A stretch of DNA of 39,902 nt, from assembly GCF_002251635.1 (NCBI RefSeq), contig NZ_NMOJ01000244.1, positions 43,891 to 83,792 of the forward strand, given 5' to 3'. Each line of letters begins with the position of its first letter. Positions within the stretch are counted from its first letter, which is position 1. A program made the position numbers and the translations under genes. The stretch comes from Pseudomonas mandelii (lineage in GTDB: Bacteria > Pseudomonadota > Gammaproteobacteria > Pseudomonadales > Pseudomonadaceae). Shown one piece after another: positions 23,750 through 32,345 of the stretch. The notes below the pieces were generated by a model. That model was given only the letters and a program-made list of their open reading frames with translations, did not search any database and was not told where the DNA came from.

Positions 23750-24886
23750 TCAACGGTTTTGCTCAGGGTTCCACTGGGCGTACCGCTGCCCCCGCAGGAA
23801 CTGCCACAGACCGATACTCATCCCGGCCAGGGTCACCAGAAGGAACGCGGCGAGACGGAAAGGTTTGGGCAGCCGGTGTTGCGAATCCAGCAGGCCGGCG
23901 ATGGCCACGGCGTAACCAAGCAGTTGTGCGACCAGGCTGAGGCGATAGAAACCGTGTTCTTCCCACAGCCAGAAATTGCTCAGCAACAGCGGCAGCAACA
24001 GGATCGGCGCCAGCCGGCGGATCAACTTGTGGCTGATCAAGGCAATCGAATACAGGCCATGCTTCAGCGGATTGAGCAGCTCGCTGCGCTGGGCCAGGCT
24101 TTGCAGACCCCCGACGGTGACGCGCTGACGACGACGGAATTGTTTGTCCGCTTCGTCGACGCCGTGGTCGATCACCTGCGCCTCGGGCACATAAACAATG
24201 CGCTTGAACGCCACCGGCGCGCAGGTGCTGATGAAGAAGTCATCGTTGACCTCGGCCGGCACCTCCTGGAACAACTCACGGCGCAGGGCGAGCAGGGCGC
24301 CGTCGGCGGAGACCATGCAGCCGGTGCGGTTCTCCACGCGGCGCAGCCAGCCTTCGTAATGCCGATAGAGGCTGTCGCCGATGCTCAGGCCACCGCCGGT
24401 GACCGGGATCACCATGTGCCCGGCGCATGCTCCGACCTGTGGATCGCACAGCGGCGCCAGCAGGTGACCGAGGGTGTCGCGGGACCATTGGTTGTCGGCG
24501 TCGGTGAACACCAGAATGTCCCCGGTACTCAACGCCACGCCGGCATTCAGGGTCGCGGCCTTCCCCTGGCGGGGCAGGTCGAGAATAGTGATGCGCGGGT
24601 CGATGACTTTGCGCGCACAGGCCACGGTGTCATCGGTCGAACCGTCGCTGGCCAGAATGATCTGCAGCGAGGCCGGCTGATAATCCTGGGCGAGCAAGGT
24701 GCGCAGCTTGTGTTCGATGTGCCGCGCCTCGTTGTGCGCGGCAATCACGATGCTGATGTTCATCGGTTCCGGCGCCGCATGACGCCGCGCCGCAAACAAC
24801 GGCGCCAGTAGCGTCAACAACAGCGGGTAACCGAGATAGGCGTACACCGGCAATAACAGGCACAACCAGAAAATGAATTCAGCCAC
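23750..24886 (-). CDS. Glycosyltransferase family 2, membrane-anchored
   Basis: A 378-residue GT2 enzyme. The GTG at 24886 is taken as the start because AGGAGG lies 8 nt upstream and the N-terminal membrane segment (FIFWLCLLLPVYAYLGYPLL) begins there; this overlaps the upstream gene by 8 nt. The GT-A domain shows NISIVIAAHNEA, ASDGSTDDT, DILVFTDADNQW (DxD-like) and RRRQRVTVGG, comparable to the Q/RxxRW region of processive synthases. Three or so C-terminal membrane segments follow. It adds a sugar to the lipid-linked unit at the cytosolic face. Sugar specificity cannot be read from the sequence. Confidence 0.85.
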   Translation of the reverse strand: MAEFIFWLCLLLPVYAYLGYPLLLTLLAPLFAARRHAAPEPMNISIVIAAHNEARHIEHKLRTLLAQDYQPASLQIILASDGSTDDTVACARKVIDPRITILDLPRQGKAATLNAGVALSTGDILVFTDADNQWSRDTLGHLLAPLCDPQVGACAGHMVIPVTGGGLSIGDSLYRHYEGWLRRVENRTGCMVSADGALLALRRELFQEVPAEVNDDFFISTCAPVAFKRIVYVPEAQVIDHGVDEADKQFRRRQRVTVGGLQSLAQRSELLNPLKHGLYSIALISHKLIRRLAPILLLPLLLSNFWLWEEHGFYRLSLVAQLLGYAVAIAGLLDSQHRLPKPFRLAAFLLVTLAGMSIGLWQFLRGQRYAQWNPEQNR

Positions 24887-25847
24887 GGGCAGGCCTCCTG
24901 GCTTTCCAATGACACATGCTGAGGATGAACGCGGCACCGGCCAGGTGCAGACGCAGCCAGTGCAGGCCCCAGAGTTGCAGAGTCAACAGCAGGTCGCGGT
25001 GCTTGAGGGTCTGGCGCATGCTCAAGGCGAGCGCCGGAATGCTGGTCAGGAACAACATGAGCGCCGCATGATGAGGGAAGCCATCGAGCAGGGCGGAGAT
25101 CGCCAGGAAATCCAGGAACCAGGCGGCGAGTGACATCAACGGAAAGCGCAGCAACCGCAGACTCATCCCATGGCTGCGCAGGAGCTGCAGATGGCTGCCC
25201 TGACGCCAGAATTCCTTGCCCATCCATTCACGCCAACTGCCCTCGTAACCCCAATGCAAGGCGACGGTCTGATTGACCGAGAGCAGGCGGGCGCCCGCGT
25301 GGGAAAGGCGCATGGTGAAATCCTTGTCCTCGCCGGTGCGCAGGGTCTCATCGAAACCGCCGACCTTGTCGAACCAGGGGCGGCGCATCAACAGGTTGGA
25401 ACTGGGCAGCCAGCGCACCGTTTGCACTGTCTCGTTGTTCGGACGCAAGGTGCGACGTTGCCAGGCGTTGGCGTACCACGGGGCTTCGGCCGGGGTGTGC
25501 AAATCCAGCCCGAGGACGTCGACCTGAACCGCGGGCTCGATTTTCAACAACAGCGTGAGCCAGTCTTCGGGCATCTCGACGTCGGCATCGATGAAGGCCA
25601 GCCAGTCTCCGGTGGCGACAGCGGCGCCGCGATTGCGCAAGGCGCCAATCATCAAGCCCGGCAGCACCAGCACCTGCGCGCCCAGTTGCCGGGCAATGTG
25701 CGGGCCCTGATCTTCGGAGCCGTTGTCGGCCACGATCAGCTCACATTCCAGCCCGGCGGCGATGGCGGCGCGTTGCGCTGCCAGCAGGGTCCGGGCGATG
25801 TGATGGGCTTCGTTGTACATCGGGATGACAATACTGATGCGGCTCAT
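24879..25847 (-). CDS. Glycosyltransferase family 2
   Basis: A 322-residue GT2 enzyme. ATG at 25847 gives a 4-nt ATGA overlap with the polymerase gene; an upstream extension of the frame is rejected. The GT-A motifs are RISIVIPMYNEAHHIA, IVADNGSEDQGP, WLAFIDADVEMP (DxD) and GGFDETLRTGEDKDFTMRL. The C-terminal ~80 residues contain two hydrophobic segments. It belongs to the exopolysaccharide assembly line. Confidence 0.85.
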   Translation of the reverse strand: MSRISIVIPMYNEAHHIARTLLAAQRAAIAAGLECELIVADNGSEDQGPHIARQLGAQVLVLPGLMIGALRNRGAAVATGDWLAFIDADVEMPEDWLTLLLKIEPAVQVDVLGLDLHTPAEAPWYANAWQRRTLRPNNETVQTVRWLPSSNLLMRRPWFDKVGGFDETLRTGEDKDFTMRLSHAGARLLSVNQTVALHWGYEGSWREWMGKEFWRQGSHLQLLRSHGMSLRLLRFPLMSLAAWFLDFLAISALLDGFPHHAALMLFLTSIPALALSMRQTLKHRDLLLTLQLWGLHWLRLHLAGAAFILSMCHWKARRPARG

Positions 25848-27211
25848 GCCTTGGCCTCCACGAGTGGGCTTTCTTCGGCTTTCAAACGCAGCACGCTGGT
25901 CAGGGCGAGCATGATCCACACGTACTTCTGGTTGGGCGCGCTGAGGAACATCAGGAACAGGGCCAGCGACAGAAAGCTCATGCTCAGGTGCGTCAGCAGA
26001 TCCGCCTGCTCGCGGTTGCTTCGCTGTATCCATGCACGACGGGCGCGGACCAGGTTGTACAAACCGAGGCCGAGCATGCCGACGAACAACAGGCCGGCGG
26101 GAATCCCCAGTTCACTGAAGATTTCCAGGTAGGTGTTGTGGGCGCGGCGGTACAGGTCACCGATTTTGCGGTTGGCCGAAAACGCCTTGGCGTAACCGGT
26201 GGTGGCGTAGTGCAGGGGGAAGGTGCCGGGGCCGGTGCCCAGTAGCGGGTTCTCACGGATCATCTCGCTGCCGACCACAATGTACGAGGCGCGACGGCCG
26301 AGGGATTGGTCCTGACTCTTGGCGCCAGCGCTCAAAATGCTCAAGGACTGAATACGCTCGATGTAACCCTTGGGCATCGCATAAAGGGCCAGCGGTATCA
26401 CGATCACCAGGCCCAGCATGGCAAACCCCAGATGCCGTGGACGGATGCGTTTGAGCTCGAGGCGGTAGTGCCAGACGCCGATCATCAGGCTGAGGAACAG
26501 CACCACCAGCCCCGAACGGGATTCGGTCTTGGTCATGCCGCCCAGCAGCAAAATGCAGCAAGCGACCCAGAACACCCGATGCAGGAAGTGCGGGCTGCGC
26601 ACCACCAGCAGCAAGGCGAGTGGCACGGCGAAGGCGATCAGCATGGCAAAGGCGTTCGGGTCTTCCAGCAGGCCGGCAGCGCGCCCCTGGTCCTGATATT
26701 TACTGGAGAACATTGCCAGCACGCAGGTCGCCGTGACACTGATAGTGACCATTTTGGCGAACAGGTTCATGTTCATCTCGCGGCCGATCAGCAGGGTGAT
26801 CACAAACAGCACCAGGCCGACACTCAGCTCCCGCAGATGCCCCATCGACATGTCCATGTTGTCGGTGTTGATCGTGCTCAGCAGGTACAACGCCATGAAC
26901 CAGATCAGGTAACGCCAGATATTGCTGCGCAGACGATCGGAGGGAATCTGGTGGATGGCCAGTTGCAGCATCAGGATCACGGCCAGTGACGCGCCGAGGA
27001 ACTTGGTGCCCGACAGCGAACTGTCCTTGAAGAAACCTTCGAACGGCACCAGCGCCGCAATCCCGAGCAAACCCCAGGTGGGTTTTCGGTAAAGCATCGC
27101 GACACCGACCAGGCCCAGCACCGCCCCCGGCGCCAGATACGGATAAGGGCTGGCCAGCAAACCAAGGCAGACCAGGCCGAACAAACTGACGATCGAGAGC
27201 GGAAAGATCAC
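25844..27211 (-). CDS. O-antigen ligase/Wzy-type polymerase
   Basis: A 455-residue polytopic inner-membrane protein with about 11-12 hydrophobic segments. The start codon is GTG, overlapping the end of the GT4 gene by 4 nt. The large periplasmic loop has the O-antigen-ligase family pattern: GRRASYIVVGSEMIRENPLLGTGPGTFP and later RRAHNTYLEIFSELGIPAG (conserved His-Asn and Glu). In an operon with Wzx and GumC/Wzz proteins and no lipid A ligation context, it is most likely the Wzy polymerase. Confidence 0.85.
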   Translation of the reverse strand: MIFPLSIVSLFGLVCLGLLASPYPYLAPGAVLGLVGVAMLYRKPTWGLLGIAALVPFEGFFKDSSLSGTKFLGASLAVILMLQLAIHQIPSDRLRSNIWRYLIWFMALYLLSTINTDNMDMSMGHLRELSVGLVLFVITLLIGREMNMNLFAKMVTISVTATCVLAMFSSKYQDQGRAAGLLEDPNAFAMLIAFAVPLALLLVVRSPHFLHRVFWVACCILLLGGMTKTESRSGLVVLFLSLMIGVWHYRLELKRIRPRHLGFAMLGLVIVIPLALYAMPKGYIERIQSLSILSAGAKSQDQSLGRRASYIVVGSEMIRENPLLGTGPGTFPLHYATTGYAKAFSANRKIGDLYRRAHNTYLEIFSELGIPAGLLFVGMLGLGLYNLVRARRAWIQRSNREQADLLTHLSMSFLSLALFLMFLSAPNQKYVWIMLALTSVLRLKAEESPLVEAKA

Positions 27212-28296
27212 GCGCGTGCCTCCCGTGCAGTACGGAGATAAAGTTGCGACCAGCGTTCGGCCAGGGCCTTGAGGTCGTAACGGTCCAATTGCGTTCGTTT
27301 TGCGTTGTCGATCAGGTCGCGGGCCATGGCCGGTTCAGTCAACAACGAGCCGATCTGCCGGGCGAGGGCGGCGCTGTCGGCGGGTGTCGCCAGCAGGCCG
27401 TTGTGCCGGTCTTGCAGCACATCGGGAATCCCGCCGACGCCAAACGCCACCACCGGCACGCCGGCTTGCATCGCTTCGAGCAGAATCATCGGCGTGCCTT
27501 CGGTGCGCGAGCTGATCACCAGCGCATCGAGTTGTCGCCACCACACACTCATGTCGGTCTGGTAACCAGGCAGGGTGATGCGGTCCTGTAAACCCGCTTC
27601 GTTGATACGCGCCAGCAGCGCCTCCCGTTCCGGGCCGTCGCCGAGCATCACGGCGTCCAGTTGCGGGTGTTGCCGGCAGAGTGGAATCAGCGCATCGAGA
27701 AAAAAGTCCGGGCCCTTTTCACTGCTCAGCCGCCCGACGTAACCGGCCAGCCAACGCTGGCGGTCCACGCTGTGCGGCAACAGTCCGGTAGCCGCCGGTA
27801 AACCATTGGGAATCACCTGCAGCTTTTCCGCCCGGACGCTGGCCTGACGGCACAGCACGGCGATGCTTTCGGCAACGCAGACCACGCGATTCACCGACGC
27901 GGTGCGGCACAGTTGCAGGCTCAACCAGGTGTAGAACTTCTGCTTGCGGCTGCGCGGTGTGAAACCGTGCTGGGTAATCACCAGCGGCAGGCGCAACAAC
28001 GTGGCGCCCACCCAGCCAAACAACAGGCCCTTGAAGTTGTGCGTATTGATCAACGGCCGTTCCGCCCGGCGCTGGCGCAAATGCGTGAGCAGTTGCCCCA
28101 ACCCCGCGCAACCCCGGCAGTCGACCCCCGCCTGGCGAAACCGCGCGATCAAGTCTGGCGGCGCATCGAGAAACAGCACTTGGTGCTGCCCCGGCGTCGC
28201 CAGGCAATGGTCCAGCAGCATCCGCTCAGCCCCATAGAAGCCACCGCTGCTGAGCAAATGAATGATCGGCAGGGAAGGGATGAGCGGCGCGTTCAA
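27208..28296 (-). CDS. Glycosyltransferase family 4
   Basis: A 362-residue GT-B enzyme. No ATG is available near the N-terminus; TTG at 28296 overlaps the upstream stop as TTGA and has GGGTG 5 nt upstream, while another TTG at 28308 is the alternative. The N-terminal domain has LLSSGGFYGAERMLLDH. The C-terminal domain has GYVGRLSSEKGPDFFLDAL, MLGDGPEREAL and the donor-site motif SRTEGTPMILLEAMQAG with the E-x7-E signature, ending in VPVVAFGVGGIPDVL. It is a retaining transferase adding a sugar to the lipid-linked unit. Confidence 0.85.
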   Translation of the reverse strand: MNAPLIPSLPIIHLLSSGGFYGAERMLLDHCLATPGQHQVLFLDAPPDLIARFRQAGVDCRGCAGLGQLLTHLRQRRAERPLINTHNFKGLLFGWVGATLLRLPLVITQHGFTPRSRKQKFYTWLSLQLCRTASVNRVVCVAESIAVLCRQASVRAEKLQVIPNGLPAATGLLPHSVDRQRWLAGYVGRLSSEKGPDFFLDALIPLCRQHPQLDAVMLGDGPEREALLARINEAGLQDRITLPGYQTDMSVWWRQLDALVISSRTEGTPMILLEAMQAGVPVVAFGVGGIPDVLQDRHNGLLATPADSAALARQIGSLLTEPAMARDLIDNAKRTQLDRYDLKALAERWSQLYLRTAREARA

Positions 28297-29885
28297 TTGC
28301 GCACCCAATGCACGAGGCCAGGCACAGACCAGTTGCTGTGCGGATTGGTCGGTTCCACGTTCTGATCGTTGATCACCAACAGCACCGGCAAGCCCAGTTC
28401 GTGGGTGATTTGCGCTGGGTGTTTGAAACGGTGATCGAAGAACTCACGCACGTAGACCAGGGCAATCGCCAGCAACAGACCGGTGAACAACCCGAATGGA
28501 ATGATCAGCATCGGTTTCGGAAACGCCGCTTCGGTGGGCTCATACGGCGGGCTGAGCACCCGTGCGTTGGACAGGTCGTTGTCCAGCGAGCGTGCGCTGC
28601 TGCTTTCGGCGAAGCGCTGGGCATAGGTCGAGAACGCCGCATGCAACGCGTTGATCTCGGTGTCCATCTGCCGCAGCTTGCTCTGGGTTTCCTGCAACTG
28701 ATGGATGCGGTTCTTGAACTCGGCAATGCGCGCGGTTTTCTGGTCGATCACCGAGCTGACAATCGCCAGGTCAGTGTTGCGCTCCTGAATCCGGTTGCTG
28801 ACTACTTTCAGAAACTGCTGACGGGTGCGGGCAATTTGCTCGCGGGTCAGCAACATCGGTTCGCTGCCTGGCTGGAAGATCGCCAGGTCGTTCATGTAAC
28901 GGCTGACCTGCGTGGTCAGGGCCTCACCCATCTGTTTGATCTCGCGGTCTTCAAACGCCACGTTGTCCACCGTGGTGGTGAAGGTGTAGGGGAAGGTGTA
29001 GTCGTTGAGTTTCGAGTTGCTCGCTGCGGCCAGGCTGGTTTTCAGGTAGTCGAGCCAGCGTTGGCTTTGCAGCAGGCGGTCGCGGTACAGGTTGAGCGCT
29101 TGCTCCTCGGTGTTGATGGCGTTGAGGCGGAAGGTGATTTCTTCCTTCGGATCGGACGAGCCGACCGCTTCAAGCAGACCCAGCCGAGTGCCTTCCAGAC
29201 CATCGAGACGCACCTGGTATTGCTTCTTCTTGGTTTCGTAGAACGACTGCGGCAAGTCGATCGATTGCAGTGCCTGACGGCTCGTCAGGTAGTTCTGCAG
29301 CAAGGCTGCGACAAACTTGGTGCCTTGGGCCGGATTGTCGAAGCTGTAGATGATGGAGATCACGTTGGAGCCTGGCAGGGTCTCGATTTTCAGACTGTCG
29401 ATCGCCTGTTGGGTCAGAGCATCCAGCGCCGTGTCGCGTACCGGGTCGGTTTCCAGGCCCAGGGTGGCTTTCATCGGGTTGATCACGTATTCACGCAGTG
29501 GCGTGGTCACGTACTGTTTGAAGGGCTGGGTCACCAGTTTGTTGAAAACGCCAGGGGTAGGCGTGTACTCACCCTTGTCGCGCAACTCGCTGATGGTCTG
29601 CCGGATCAACGCCGGCGAGCGCAGGATATTGCTCTCGGTTTCCATGTCCGCCAGGGACGGTGGAATGAACGAGGCGTTCTCCTGGTTGAGGGACGTCGTG
29701 GCGTCTCCCTGTGAGAGTTTTTTGGACTGCACGATCACCTGGGCGGTGATATCGAAGCTCTGTTTGAGCATCAGCGGCAAGACCAGGGCGATCACTGCAA
29801 AGACCAGGAAGACTCGTTTCACCAACTGCTTGTTGGCGAAGAAGATCCTGAAGAACTCGTGCAGGTAGTTTTCCTTTGGATTCAT
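28293..29885 (-). CDS. GumC/Wzz-type polysaccharide co-polymerase
   Basis: A 530-residue inner-membrane protein with AGGTGA upstream of the ATG. It has transmembrane segments near 22-42 and 462-482, and between them a long periplasmic region with extended coiled-coil stretches (for example about 380-440, with KTARIAEFKNRIHQLQETQ). The Wzz-type N-terminal membrane helix and the conserved proline-rich stretch before the second helix are present. There is no C-terminal kinase domain; the separate ATPase-like gene at 30951-31598 probably takes that place. It would control chain length and link polymerase to the outer-membrane channel. Confidence 0.85.
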   Translation of the reverse strand: MNPKENYLHEFFRIFFANKQLVKRVFLVFAVIALVLPLMLKQSFDITAQVIVQSKKLSQGDATTSLNQENASFIPPSLADMETESNILRSPALIRQTISELRDKGEYTPTPGVFNKLVTQPFKQYVTTPLREYVINPMKATLGLETDPVRDTALDALTQQAIDSLKIETLPGSNVISIIYSFDNPAQGTKFVAALLQNYLTSRQALQSIDLPQSFYETKKKQYQVRLDGLEGTRLGLLEAVGSSDPKEEITFRLNAINTEEQALNLYRDRLLQSQRWLDYLKTSLAAASNSKLNDYTFPYTFTTTVDNVAFEDREIKQMGEALTTQVSRYMNDLAIFQPGSEPMLLTREQIARTRQQFLKVVSNRIQERNTDLAIVSSVIDQKTARIAEFKNRIHQLQETQSKLRQMDTEINALHAAFSTYAQRFAESSSARSLDNDLSNARVLSPPYEPTEAAFPKPMLIIPFGLFTGLLLAIALVYVREFFDHRFKHPAQITHELGLPVLLVINDQNVEPTNPHSNWSVPGLVHWVRN

Positions 29886-29902
29886 GGTCGGTCACCTGAG
29901 AG

Positions 29903-30928
29903 TCAGTTGTTGTTGCTGTCTTTGTTGTCGACGCGGTAGCCGAAGCTGAAGCCCACGCCCTGGAACAACACCACGTCCGCCAATTGCCGCGCGAGCTCAC
30001 CGGCGCTGGCCAGTTTGGTCTTCGGCACATAGAGCATGTCGTCCGGTTGCAGGTACGCGATCTGCGACGCATCGCCGGCGAGCGCTTTTTCGACGTCATA
30101 GCGCACGGCCTGCACCTGGTTACCGTTGCGGCGCATGATCATTACCGAATCGAGCCGTGCCTTGGTGTTGCTGCCACGGGCCAGGGTCAGCGCTTCAAGC
30201 ACCGAGACCGGCCGGCGAATCGGGTAGGAACCCGGTTGGCCAACTTCGCCCAGCACATAGATTTCGTTACCCGCCGTGGACTTCAGCAGCACGTCGACGG
30301 TCATCCGCCCCGGCAGTTGCGCGTAGCGTTTGTTGAGGAAGGTTTCCAGTTGATTGACGGTCATGCCTTGCAGCGGCACGGCGCCGATTTCCGGGAAGCT
30401 GGCGTAGCCGTCGGTGCCCACGGTGATCTCCCGGCTCATGCCGGTAGCGGGGTGGTTCAGGGCACTTTTGAGGTTCGACTCGTTGCTCAACGGGCTGATG
30501 ACCTGCACGGCCAGCTGGTTGCGGTTAGGCTGGAACAGCTGTTTGCGCTGGTAGGCGCGCTGGATTTCCTCACGCGCCTGTTCGGACGTCAGCCCGGCGA
30601 TTTTCACCGAGGTGTTGGCGCCCGGCAGTTCAATGGTGCCATCGGGCAGCACCAGTTGATTGCCGTTGAGCTGGCTGGCGGCGGTGAAGTTCAGGCCGAT
30701 CTGGTCACCGGACTGGATGCGGTAGGCGTCCGAGCCGCTGGTGCTGATGTGAAAGATCACGTCCAGCACGTCCTGTGGCCGCAAGGTCTGTTCGACTTTG
30801 GGCATATCGGTGGCCTGGGCATTGGCCGGTGAGGCCGTGAGGATATTCACCGGCATGTTCTGGGTTTCGGAAGTGCTGGAGCAACCTGCAAGCGGCAGCA
30901 ACAGCAGGACAAGCATTTTGGCGTTCAT
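29903..30928 (-). CDS. Wza/GumB-type outer-membrane polysaccharide export lipoprotein
   Basis: A 341-residue lipoprotein. The signal peptide ends in a lipobox LAGC with the lipidated Cys at residue 16, and AAGGA precedes the ATG. The Poly_export domain is seen in LRPQDVLDVIFHIS and IQSGDQIGLNF. SLBB-like domains follow (TVDVLLKSTAGNEIYVLGEVGQPGSYPI and later DDMLYVPKTKLA). The C-terminal segment is amphipathic (ELARQLADVVLFQGVGFSFGYR), as in the helix barrel of Wza. It forms the export pore for the polymer, working with the GumC-like protein encoded next. Confidence 0.85.
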   Translation of the reverse strand: MNAKMLVLLLLPLAGCSSTSETQNMPVNILTASPANAQATDMPKVEQTLRPQDVLDVIFHISTSGSDAYRIQSGDQIGLNFTAASQLNGNQLVLPDGTIELPGANTSVKIAGLTSEQAREEIQRAYQRKQLFQPNRNQLAVQVISPLSNESNLKSALNHPATGMSREITVGTDGYASFPEIGAVPLQGMTVNQLETFLNKRYAQLPGRMTVDVLLKSTAGNEIYVLGEVGQPGSYPIRRPVSVLEALTLARGSNTKARLDSVMIMRRNGNQVQAVRYDVEKALAGDASQIAYLQPDDMLYVPKTKLASAGELARQLADVVLFQGVGFSFGYRVDNKDSNNN

Positions 30929-30950
30929 GTCGTCATCCTTTTCTGATTGC

Positions 30951-31598
30951 TCACAGGTTTTTGTAGAGCCATTTCGGCATGTAGTACTTACGTCGGTTGA
31001 AGACGCTGCCGACCAGTTTTGCGCCGGCCTGGGTCAAGCGCTGAACCGCCGCCTGGGCCACTTCCCAGCGCGTATCTTCGGAGCGCACGACCATGATCAC
31101 GCCGTCCACCTGGGTGCTGATGATCATGGTGTCGGCGGCGGAATACACCGCGTCGCCGTCGATCACCACAAAGCGATACTGACTGCCGAGCTGATCGAGC
31201 AACGGGCCCAGGCGTTCGGGTGTCAGGTGTTCGGTGCCGCGCACATACCGGCCGTTAGGCAAGATGTGGAAGGGCAGGCTGGACACATTCACCACGCAGT
31301 CCTGCAGCAATGGCGGGCTCTGGGTGTTGAACAGCAGGTCGCGAAAACCGCGCTCCTTGGTCAGCCCCAGCTGCTGCGTGAGGTTGGTCGATGACTGGCT
31401 GGCATCGACCAGCAGCACCTCGCCGCTACTCATTTGTGCCAGCTGACTGGCCAGCGCCAGGGCACTGGTGGTGGTGCCTGCGCCGGGGTTAGCGGCGGTG
31501 AGGAATAGGATCCGCAGATCTTGATCGAGCACGGTCGACGTCAGGTTGGACTCGCTCGGGTTGGCAATGCTTAGGCTTTTGGCTGATGAACCGTCCAT
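30951..31598 (-). CDS. CpsD/CapB-like tyrosine-kinase-fold protein lacking the Walker A lysine
   Basis: A 215-residue cytosolic P-loop protein of the BY-kinase/MinD-like group. The fold landmarks are present: LRILFLTAANPGAG (beta-1), Walker A' VLLVDAS (61-67) and Walker B YRFVVIDGDAV (about 136-145). The Walker A segment reads PGAGTTTS where kinases have PGEGKSS, so Thr42 replaces the invariant lysine. The C-terminus has only the two tyrosines of RRKYYMPKWLYK plus one, rather than a dense tyrosine cluster. It is probably a nucleotide-binding-impaired or structural partner of the GumC-like co-polymerase. Stop of the upstream gene and ATG are adjacent (TAAATG). Confidence 0.8.
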   Translation of the reverse strand: MDGSSAKSLSIANPSESNLTSTVLDQDLRILFLTAANPGAGTTTSALALASQLAQMSSGEVLLVDASQSSTNLTQQLGLTKERGFRDLLFNTQSPPLLQDCVVNVSSLPFHILPNGRYVRGTEHLTPERLGPLLDQLGSQYRFVVIDGDAVYSAADTMIISTQVDGVIMVVRSEDTRWEVAQAAVQRLTQAGAKLVGSVFNRRKYYMPKWLYKNL

Positions 31599-32345
31599 TT
31601 AACTCGCTCCGTGGCCGCTGAATACTTTGAAGGGGGTTTTCAACAGGATCTTCAGATCAAGCAACAGGCTCTGCTCGGCGATATAGCTGAGGTCCAACTC
31701 AACGCGCTGGTCGAAGTCGATATTGCTGCGCCCGGAGATCTGCCACAGGCCGGTCATGCCGGGGTAGATGCTCAGGCGTGCAAGGTGATTGTCCTTGTAG
31801 CGGTACGCGTTGAACGAGGTTGGCCGCGGGCCCACCAGGCGCATGTCGCCCATCACCACATTGATCAGGTTCGGCAGCTCATCCAGGCTGCTGCGCCGCA
31901 GGAAACCACCGATGCCGGTGATGCGCGGATCCTTGTCGATCTTGAAATCGATCGCGTCGGCGCCGTGCTTGTTCAGGTGACGCAGGGACTCCTTGAGCTC
32001 CTCGGCGTTGGCCACCATGGTGCGAAACTTGTACATGCCGAACTTGCGACCGCGGTAGCCCGTGCGTTTCTGCACGAACATCACCGGTCCCGGGCTGCTG
32101 AATTTGATCGCCAGCGCCAGGCCCAACAGGATGGGCGAGATCAATAGCAGAATGACCAGCGCGCCGAAGCAGGCGACCACGCGGTTGGTGCGTGACAACG
32201 TCCAGGGGCGACCGCCGTCACGGCCGGTCATCCAGCCACGACCCTGCATATGGATCGCGGTGTCGAGGCGCATTCGGTGCTCCGGGTCCAGGCGCTTGTC
32301 CCGGCGCATCTGTTGCAGGGGCACCGTTTTTTCATGTCCAGTCAT
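31599..32345 (-). CDS. Initiating sugar-phosphate transferase (undecaprenyl-phosphate)
   Basis: A 248-residue monotopic phosphoglycosyl transferase of the WcaJ/WbaP/PglC type. After a ~55-residue cytosolic lead comes one hydrophobic re-entrant helix (VVACFGALVILLLISPILLG). The catalytic domain has KRTGYRGRKFGMYKFRTM, SLDELPNLINVVMGDMRLVGPRP (DE catalytic pair) and YPGMTGLWQISGRS. It lacks the four-helix N-terminal part of full-length WbaP. It transfers the first sugar-1-phosphate to undecaprenyl phosphate, the committed step of repeat-unit assembly. Confidence 0.9.
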   Translation of the reverse strand: MTGHEKTVPLQQMRRDKRLDPEHRMRLDTAIHMQGRGWMTGRDGGRPWTLSRTNRVVACFGALVILLLISPILLGLALAIKFSSPGPVMFVQKRTGYRGRKFGMYKFRTMVANAEELKESLRHLNKHGADAIDFKIDKDPRITGIGGFLRRSSLDELPNLINVVMGDMRLVGPRPTSFNAYRYKDNHLARLSIYPGMTGLWQISGRSNIDFDQRVELDLSYIAEQSLLLDLKILLKTPFKVFSGHGAS

